Assembly: GCA_033675545.1 (NCBI GenBank)
Contig: JAWDGP010002673.1
Location: forward strand, 1,120,001-1,184,000
DNA: 64,000 nt
Direction: 5' to 3'
Source: Elysia crispata
Lineage: Eukaryota > Mollusca > Gastropoda > Plakobranchidae
The stretch's first letter is position 1, and each line of letters begins with the position of its first letter. The notes below the pieces were generated by a model. That model ran no database searches. It was not told the origin of the DNA and worked only from the letters and a program-made list of their open reading frames with translations. The position numbers and the translations under genes are program-made. Below are positions 55,601 through 64,000 of this stretch, piece by piece.

Positions 55601-58600
55601 TCTTCACTTCTACTTTTGCTGAGAGGCAAATTTTCAAAACAACAATTTTTGTCCTTTTGTCAAAAAGCATGCCACTTCAAGAACTTTGTTGCACTTACCC
55701 TCTGATCTGACATGCGGATTACACGTATAAGCAGCAGCAAGAGGAGGCTGGCCCAGGCCTCACGGTGACTTTCTGACTGAAGACTCAAGAAATACTCCAA
55801 TGCCTCCTGACACACCCTGTACAAAATATTTTATTATTAATAAAGAAAGCTTTCTGCAACTTTGACTTTTACACAGATTTTCAATATTAAGTTTAAATTA
55901 TCTAAATTGCACAAAAAAGAATAATGATGTTTCGAGAGCATGTGTGAAGCTGCCAACTTTTTAACAAGATTGCTTGAATCTCTTTGTTGAATGAAAGAAA
56001 TTCCAAATATGTAAAATTTTTATAGAGGGCAATATTAAGTTTAAGGACTTTGAAAACATTCATAGCCTGCTATAGGATACTAAAGGCTTTTTGTACCCAC
56101 ATATTGAAAAAGAAAAATATTTTTCAGCTTCTGAGAGATCATTCAGTTTCAAACTATCTTCATCTAAAAGTGATTTCATGTCAGTTTCAAGTAGTCATAA
56201 TTGCATTTGCAGACAATCTAGGCATCTCACATTCTACTTGTGCAACAGCAAAAAATGACATGAACTACATACCCAAGCAACTTCTGCTCCACTTCTGGCC
56301 ATGAATCCTTCCGTGCTGGATCATCATAGAGTCGAAACAGAATACGGAACAGACATGCTAAGGATTGGGTCTCTTGCTTCAAGAGATTTGGTTTGGCCTT
56401 GCCCTTGAAACCTGTAATAGAGAAGTAGAGTGAAGTGTGATGAGATAGACAAAAAAGAGTGAGGGAGAAGGAGGGATGCAGACAAACATAATCATAAACA
56501 GACAAAAATAAAGAAAGGACAAAAAAGACCCATAGAAATTGTGTAAATCAAAGTAAAAAAAATATGTAAATCAGCTGAGAAAACATTACTTGTACATAAA
56601 CACTATAATTTTTAAACGGTGAGATTTCAACGATTTGCCAACGTACAACATATTGAAATGTTAAAATGACAATTTCATTTAGCAAGCTTTAAAAAAAAAA
56701 TTCTTTTTGTTGGTACATAATACCATTTCAAAGTTACTCTCATGGCAAAAAAAAACAATTCTCATGACAATCTGAAGAAAAATAAAAAAAAACCCAGACC
56801 TAAACAATAAAGCATATTGGATTTGTGGAGCCTAGAATATACGAGCTAGATAGAGACAGAGAGAGTCAGTAAGAGAAATGTTTTGCATCACATCAAATAA
56901 AGACATAATCTGTACTTGCACAATCTTCATAAAAATCTCGAGGGGAAAAAAAATCGATCACGGTGACAAACAAAATACCAATTTTACAGATAAGCACAGA
57001 ATACATGTCTATTGTGTTTCAGCGCAATACATTTTTCTCACAATTAACTCATTTCTGACTGACTTGACATTGATCCAACCTGGACCTATTGATACCTAAG
57101 GAGACATTAAGTTTAAAATTCTTAACAGTTTCTACACTTTGAAGAAACTCTACTAAAAATTGAAGAGAAAAGATGTTTTGGAAGAAAGTTTAGTCAAATA
57201 TTGATTTGGAGATATTTTGCAAGCCCTTTTTGGAACTAATACTTTAGTAATTAGGATCAGTACCAAAGCTTACCAACAATATATTTGTAGTCTGTGGGAA
57301 ATGAGTAAAAAAAAATATAACACAATGGACTATGTGCATTCCAAAAATGATATTTTGTTTAACATTGCTGATCTTTAAAAACAGACAATTAATTAAACGC
57401 ATTTTTGCTGACATTTTTTTTTGGAAGAGATGTAAAGAAGCTTTGGAAGCTGTGATGAGAAAAAATTTAAAAGCTAATTATAGGCTTCAGAAAAAGCTCA
57501 TCATATACACTATTTTTGTCTCTACTGTTTTTATATGATATTTACTAACAAGTCATAGATTAAGATAGTGATGTAAAGGGAGAAAACAGCAGTCAAAAAA
57601 AAAAACCCCCAAAAAAAACAAATGTAAAAAATATGAAGGGGAAGAAAATTTCCTTTTTCAGTCAAGAGATTTCCTTACACTTGTAAGAATTTCATGTTCA
57701 CCATGTTCTTATAGTATCTTAATATGATTTAAAATTTTTTTTTTTTTATTTTTTTTTATTTTTTTAAATATTTTCATTTTGTTGTAATGAAACACATATT
57801 AAGCAATACATTAGGGCTGAGTAGACCGATCCTGTGACATCTTCGTTACGTTACATACACTGGGCTTTTCTATCATAAAAAATGAGGGATGAGGGATCAT
57901 AACTTCCTAGATAATTTTTTTTAAAAAGGGTGAAACAAATTTTGAAAAAGAAATGATTTTCTTCAACTTGTTCATTTATCACCCTTCCCACCCTACTCTT
58001 TTTCTTTTCCCAACTGTTCTCTCCATTTTAAAGCAAATGCAGCTTTAAAAAAAAACATGCACTTATCAAACTCTAGAACATCATGGTGTCTTTGCACTCA
58101 ATATCACAGATACAACAATAGATCAGGGCAGAATGTTTGATAAAATATGCAAGTAACCCCTGACCGCACAAAAGGTCTGCCTTGATGGGATTCCTTAAGA
58201 ACAGATGGAGAAAAATTACAGCATTTAAAAAAAAATTTTTATGAAAAAAAGGTCTGATCATCAGCAAAGCATTGGTGAGTTAAAACAGATGAGCCCACCT
58301 TGGTGGTCTACATAAGGTCATACCTTTGTGCAAAATATTTTTTTTTTTCAAATCTGGTTCATAGCATTCTTTTGCAGTGTTTTCAAATTCATGGGCTATC
58401 TTGTAACTGAGTGTCCTTTTTTGCACTCTTGAATTTAAAAAGAGGGATATTAAACCTGTCAAAAATAAAATAGCTAAATCAAAAAGAGAAAAGTATTCAG
58501 GAACAATGTTATATATTTTTGTATATTATACTGAACCCCATGCTAAATTTTGGCAAAATGAAGAAGAGAAAGCAAACCCACACATGAAAGCAATCTATAA

Positions 58601-61600
58601 GCTTGGCAAACTTAGCATTCACATTGATAAAAAAAAAGCATATATCCTACATAAGGCCATGTTTACCTTCCAAAGAGCTTTTAAACCCTGCGCACAAAAA
58701 AAAATTATAAACATGTTTCTTAATATGACGTTGCACATGAAATGAAGTAGCCTAATATTTAAAGTCTGGAATAATCAGAAAAATTTATTATGTAGGCCAT
58801 TCAGCTTTGAACTTTTTTACTTGAATCCAATTTCTGTAAGCATATGATCCTGTTTTTTATTTTCTTTAACTCTATATATTCAAAAAGTTGAAGATAAGGT
58901 AATCATGTGACTAGTCTGGCTTTATTTTCTCCATAGAGCAAATAATTCATTCTGTGTTAAACTTGCACTTGCTTTAATCTAAAGGAAAAGTTAATCAAAC
59001 TAAAAAAAATCTGTCACTGTCGAACGCATTTTTCAAAAACAAATACTCCTTCAAGTTAATGTTTTATTGACATTCTATTTCACATGATCAACCAATGTAT
59101 CGGTGCTGTTCCCATTTGTCACTTCAAAAGAAAGTGTAGGACAGAGGGAAATTGTCAACTAAAACTAGGTGCTTAAGTATGAAATGATGTTATGTAAAAT
59201 ATTACTATATTTTTTCCTGTTTAACAATTTATTTTCTTTGCTTTCTCATGAGCATCTCTTCTGCCTCTATCACTCCACTCTTCTCTCCTACATCCTCTTT
59301 CAATGTCATTTTTTTGGTGGGTATTCTCAGCTTATATCTTATATTGAAGTCTTTTCACTCTTTAAATCTTCTACTTTGTCTTCTTTCTTCTTTTTTTGTC
59401 CTCTTCCCTTTTCACCAACAAATAACAAACAAAATAAAGAAAAAGAAAGAAATTATAAAGATTCCAACTTTGGTTAGAAAGAAATCATATTTAGATAAAA
59501 TTAATGAAAACAAAAATTAAATGAGATACAGAAACAATCTTGATCTATTGAATTCAAATTCTTTTGATGGTGCTTCATATTATCTCCTTCCTTTCTCACA
59601 TTTTCTTTCAAGTTTAAAAAATAATGTTGAATGAAAAAATAGTACAGTAAACATACAAGTAACCCTTTTTGCAGATTGGCTTAAATAAATAATTAATATC
59701 AAGATATTTATTTGTTTAACATGAGGGAAAAGAAAACTTTGAAACTGAGGCATCAATTTTTTAGTTCTAGATCTTTATAGTTCTGTATTACTTTCATAGA
59801 GAAAGGAATAAACAAGGTCCTTTAAGCATATAATTTATCAGTAAATTTAAAGTATATTACAAACTCAATTGAAATTGTTCATAAAAAATTAAATTGTTTT
59901 TAGGCAAAGTATGTACAATGCTTTGAAGTTTTACGCAGGAAAAAAATTGAGTTTCCAATTATTCATAAAGAAAATGGGTGACTGAGCTAAAATTTTGGTG
60001 CTGTCTAAATCCCAGTAAAAAACTGCATGCAGAATGTTGACCTTAAATGAGAAGTTTTCTTAAATTTATTCAAGATCAGTAATGTGCAAAAAAGATTAAA
60101 AGAAACCTCCCCTATTGAAACTTAGAAGAAAGTAATAAGGGCATTGTGCATGCAGCATGCAGTTCGTTTCCAAATAGTAGGTTTAAGATGGGAATATTTT
60201 GAAGATCGTTTAGGACTTTGTGTGTATTGTAACTTTGACGGTGAAAATCATTTCTGCAATAGAAGGCAGCATCATTTCTAAGTTTGCAAATATGAGTACT
60301 TGAGATAAAAGAGTAGTTACCAGCTTTCCAGAGCAAGTTGCGCTGTTCATGATTAGAGTTGAAAGACTTGGCAAAACGGTGAGATTGCATCAGACAGTCT
60401 ACAAACATAAGCAGCTGCCCACAGGTCAGATGCTGGTACATGCCCTGGTCTTCCACACCTGAATTGCCTCCAACACCACTAGTGGTAGAGTTGTGGTCAC
60501 CTGGATAAGATGACTCTGATAAGGTGTCTGCATCAGTGCCCTATAAGGGAAAAAATGCACAGGAAAAGTGTCAGCTACACTGACTTACAGATATGAAACA
60601 CAAACTTCTGAGAATATGATGGTTCTTGAAAATGTGAACTAGAAATCTGAAAAAAAAATGAAATGACAAACGTATAAGCTGCTTATTTTGTCAATACTAA
60701 TTGAATACTTTGAATACTATAATTATTGCTTCTTTTTTTTTTTTAACAAGAAAAATGTTAAAAGTGCATAAAACTCATAGACTATCAATAATTTTTAAAG
60801 GGAACATTCTAAAGCATAAGCATCTTTTTCCTTATATAAACTGACCATCAGCTTCAGTTATCAGGCCCATTGTTGTAAGACTAGCATTTGAAATGATCAA
60901 ATATCCAGCATAATAAAATATTTATACTTTTATCTCAGTAGATAACAGGGACACACATTAAATGATCAATTGATCTAAACAGAACGTTGTTATTTTCAAA
61001 ATAACTGTTTTCTGAAGAAAAAAGCTTAATGAAAACATAAGAATTATGGATGCAATGTAAAATTTAGAAAATCCAAATGATTGTAAATTTTCACAAAACA
61101 AAAATATATAAGCCAGGAACAACATGCATCTTAACTTTTGATAACACTCTATAAAGAAGAAAGAAAACTAAATTTACCTTTAAATACAGTAATGGACTTC
61201 ATATAGTTGTAATAAAATTGACAAACTGTTCTAACCTGTGCAACAGCCAGGTTCTCTGCATCCTCGCGTCTGCTGGTGGCTGGAAAGAAAACAATGTTGT
61301 CAATAGTCTGAATGAGCTCAAGCTGCACTACACAGCGGATAAGTAGCCCCTGAAACAGCTGAGTATCACTGGCACTTTTGCGTATGATGCCCTGGGGACG
61401 TTGGCCACCATGAGATGTGTGGTGAGAGTCTGGCTCCTGAGATATTGCACTCTGCACACTTGTTACAGAATCAGCCCTTCCTATCCTGCCTGTGGCCCCG
61501 CTTGATATAGGTGCAGCTGGGTGGGTGGGACTAGTATTGTTGCCCAGCTCAGAAAAAGATTCATCCTGGTAGAAGATCATAAAATACTGTAGATGACCTT

Positions 61601-62174
61601 AAATCCTGGATAAACCAGAAAAAATTTCAACTTAATGAGCCCTTTGATTTTAAGAGAAGTGACATTCCATTTCTTGAAATAAATTCGCAAATAATTTTGC
61701 CTTCTCAAATGAGACTCAAATATAATGTAATGAGTCTACAATAGTGTATGAAGTATATGCATGCAATTTTATTTTAATCTCCTGACACTCGTGAAAAAGA
61801 ATTTTCCCAGAGAGATGAAAATAAAGTTTATATTATCTTATCTTAGAAAGCATGAAACCTTGAATGTTGTAGGAAGGCTTTGAAGGGTCATCTTTTTTTA
61901 AATGCTTTGGGCTCCCAAAATTTGAGTCATTTTTAAGCACTTGGTAGCATTTTTACTTTTTCATTTCACATTTTAAAGTTAACAAATTTTTTGTCATGTT
62001 TTTTTTAAAGGACTATGTTTAAAAAATTTTTAATTGGAAATTTTTTTTCCAGCTTTCATTCTTTATATCTCTACATTATACAGTTTTCCAATTTGTACAT
62101 TTTTTAGTCATTACTCCTAATAAGCATCTCTAAACTTCATTGAAAATAATGTTAGTGAAAAGCACTTTACAAAA

Positions 62175-62270
<96 letters not shown>

Positions 62271-63368
62271 TATCTCTCTCAATGATCAGTGAGAGGGAGG
62301 ACAACTTACATGAACATCTGTGTGAGGGGTTCCCTCCTGTTTAACTGGTGATGTTGTTTCATTTTGGTTATCTGGTTGCCATGTGAGGAGTCTGTGGTTC
62401 AAATGTTTTCAAATGAGTGATTTTACAATGTTTCTGTTAAAACAAAGCTCAACTTCAGTCGATTTTGATTTGCTTGCTCATGTTCTGAATCAGGGGACTT
62501 TCTTTTACCATGTATAAGGCAAAAAAGAGTGTACAAATCAGCACAAGGATTAATGAATTTCAAAAGATGTCATATCTTTTCAAAAACATTTTATCAAAAA
62601 CGAATTGTTAAAAAACAACATCTAAGTGCAATGGAATAGTTTAAAAAAAACAATACAGGATATGAGCCTAACAATATATAATCTCTTTAAAGAGTAATTA
62701 CTTTCATTAATTTTAGAGACATTGAAAACATCCAATTATTGGAAATTCAGAGATGAAAATAAAATAGCAAAAAGGAAACCTCATTCACTGGTGAGTTTTT
62801 CGGGGGAGGGGGTGGGGGGGTCCTCTCATTTCATATTTGTCTAAAAAGATTTATTCATTGACTTTTATTTGATCATTTTTCAAATACATGTAATCTAATT
62901 TATTCAGTGATTTGAAGTTAATGTTCATTTTTTTTTAACTGTTTTCAAATAAATGATCCAAATGTAGTTTTCACCATGATTTCCTCAAAGAGGTTTTGAA
63001 ACAGGACTTTTACTGCAATTAGAGTTATGCTCCTTGAGTTATCAAACTACTAAACGAAAAATATGGAGCAAACTATAAATATAAATTAACAGCAGAAAAT
63101 TGAAATGGAAAAAATGTTAGGAATAATTTTATAATATGCTCCATTAAAAGGTATTTGGAATTATACTTCAGTCACAAAAAAGTATGTCATAGTCCTTGGG
63201 GTAAGGCAAGAGAGAAGTATATTCATCTAGGGAGAATATAACACTCACTTGTGAGGAATGGTAGAGTTAAAGATGTCCAGCATACAAGAACATGTCTGAT
63301 CCCATGCATCTGCTGAAAATTTATTGCCGTTGGAGATGACCAGATTTTCCAGACAATTGGTGCCAGAT
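52682..63368 (-). CDS. ARFGEF: Brefeldin A-inhibited ARF guanine nucleotide exchange factor (BIG1/2), C-terminal 388 aa, partial
   Basis: Coding exons in transcript order: 63368-63249, 62391-62310, 61565-61236, 60540-60321, 56411-56273, 55816-55699, 52840-52682. They total 1168 nt and all phases agree. The protein continues beyond the window, so the Sec7 catalytic domain is not seen. The visible part is the conserved BIG C-terminal helical-repeat region: [20 protein letters not shown] and CMLDIF, then LLTWQP. A Ser/Thr/His-rich linker of about 90 residues follows, then [63 protein letters not shown] and finally [12 protein letters not shown] with a 20-residue tail ending PSPQT. BIG proteins activate class I ARFs at the trans-Golgi and endosomes, and this region acts in regulation and membrane recruitment. 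It resembles BIG1 and BIG2 equally, as expected of an invertebrate single-copy gene. Confidence 0.95.
54340..54606 (-). other. Intronic open frame in the ARFGEF last intron, origin unknown
   Basis: A minus-strand frame of about 89 codons without a stop reads [20 protein letters not shown], then [20 protein letters not shown] and so on to a TAA at 54340. Locally GC is higher than in the surrounding intron. No acceptor fits well and I know no family. It may be a piece of a decayed element, a nested exon or chance. It is not part of the ARFGEF protein, whose flanking exons join in phase 0 without it. Confidence 0.25.
55485..55552 (+). repeat. Dispersed repeat, copy 1
   Basis: A segment of about 65 bp with core GTCGAACGCATTTTTCAAAA and CTCCTTCAAGTTAATGTTT is repeated almost exactly at 59003-59065 in the same orientation. 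It lies in the last intron of the ARFGEF gene. The A-rich left edge is shared but more diverged. Confidence 0.8.
59003..59065 (+). repeat. Dispersed repeat, copy 2
   Basis: Second copy of the repeat at 55485-55552, in the large intron between the 60321 and 56411 exons of the ARFGEF gene. It differs in the core by one extra A. The family is unknown. Confidence 0.8.
61775..61850 (+). repeat. 3' tail of a LINE/SINE-type retroposon
   Basis: TTTTCCCAGAGAGATGAAAATAAAG followed in part by TATCTTA-like units matches the arrangement at 9225-9295. It lies in an ARFGEF intron, on the strand opposite to the gene. No body is recognisable upstream. Confidence 0.45.
62176..62267. repeat. (ATT)n microsatellite
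   Basis: About 30 uninterrupted ATT units end only about 43 bp outside the ARFGEF exon at 62310, close to its splice donor. Confidence 0.95.
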
Positions 63369-63779
63369 CTGGATGGAAGCAGTTTAATAATTTTATGAGG
63401 CTTTCAAAATAGCTTCAAAGTATTCCATCAAAAGTACCATGAATTTGTAGGCTGTTTGATTAAACAAAAAATTTAAGAACTTATTTTTAGTTTTGTTTTG
63501 CAATCACAATGGTGACAAAACTCAATATTTCCATGTATCAGGAACTGAACATTATTGACTTTCTGTCACAAACAGGTGTTTTTCGTGTGTAAAAACTGTG
63601 AATTGCAGTTGCTGCATTTTCCCGGAAATCTTAAATTGATTCTGTTTTGAATCTTAAAGTTTTGACATAACTGGTGCTCATGTTAACAGTGCCTACTTCA
63701 TTGTGTGCTAAACAAACATGTTGGAAGCCTTTGCCTGAAAAGAAAAGATTGATCAAAGGATCAAGCCTTGATGCACCAA

Positions 63780-63860
63780 TATTCTTAGAGGAACCACCTG
63801 AAATCATGTTTCCTCTTGGTTGCCACGTGAGGCTCTTTCTACTCCTCATGCAGTTTACAT
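63780..63860 (-). other. Exon-like segment resembling the start of the next-but-one ARFGEF exon
   Basis: Minus-strand sequence reads KSLTWQPRGNMISGGSSK. Its first part matches the exon at 62391-62310, which reads [12 protein letters not shown], with 17 of 20 bases identical over the first half. It lies upstream of the 63368-63249 exon, so it is in the wrong order for normal splicing. An AGTAG acceptor-like site precedes it. A decayed partial exon duplicate or chance similarity are both possible. Confidence 0.25.
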
Positions 63861-64000
63861 TATAACTGGTAAAAAGATGATGGGGAAGATAGTAAGTTGC
63901 AGGAATTGCTTTTATACGGAATTTTTTTAAAAAGAAGATTAGATTCCATTCGGTCAAGTGATAGTTCTTGTATGTGAACATTATGAGTAAGGATAAATTA

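Overview
The window is animal nuclear DNA: AT-rich, intron-rich, with consensus GT-AG splice sites, very long microsatellites and a decayed LINE. An EMI plus four-FAS1 secreted protein (TGFBI/periostin type) and a BIG-type ARF exchange factor fix it as metazoan. Intron density, the CT/GA and trinucleotide satellites and TAGATC-rich tracts suggest a lophotrochozoan, most likely a gastropod mollusc; the species is not established. No bacterial genes, CRISPR arrays or confident RNA genes were seen.

Layout. 1-4.6 kb: intergenic, with a perfect short hairpin (600-642) and a 750-bp compound trinucleotide satellite. 4.8-11.7 kb, plus strand: an 11-exon gene for a 420-residue SDS22-like leucine-rich-repeat/coiled-coil protein. 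12.3-13.6 kb, plus strand: a cluster of phase-compatible exon-like segments that may be a small unrecognised gene. 16.7-26.7 kb, minus strand: a complete 15-coding-exon TGFBI-like gene (760 residues, signal peptide, EMI, four FAS1 domains), probably with a non-coding first exon and promoter near 31 kb. 27-47 kb: gene-poor, with CT/GA, CTA, TTC and TA satellites and, at 46.3-47.2 kb, a broken L2/CR1-like LINE reverse transcriptase. 47.6-52.7 kb: no recognisable genes, possibly partly 3' UTR. 52.7-63.4 kb, minus strand: the last seven coding exons (388 residues) of an ARFGEF1/2 (BIG) orthologue whose Sec7 domain lies beyond the window end.

The three recognised genes have unrelated jobs (probable LRR scaffold, extracellular matrix adhesion, trans-Golgi ARF activation) and show no operon-like link. 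Gene models were built by hand from reading frame, splice consensus, intron phase and domain continuity. All three close without frame conflict, so they are strong. No clear novel system was found; the best leads are the 12-13.6 kb exon cluster and the 84-nt cassette-like segment in the last TGFBI-like intron.
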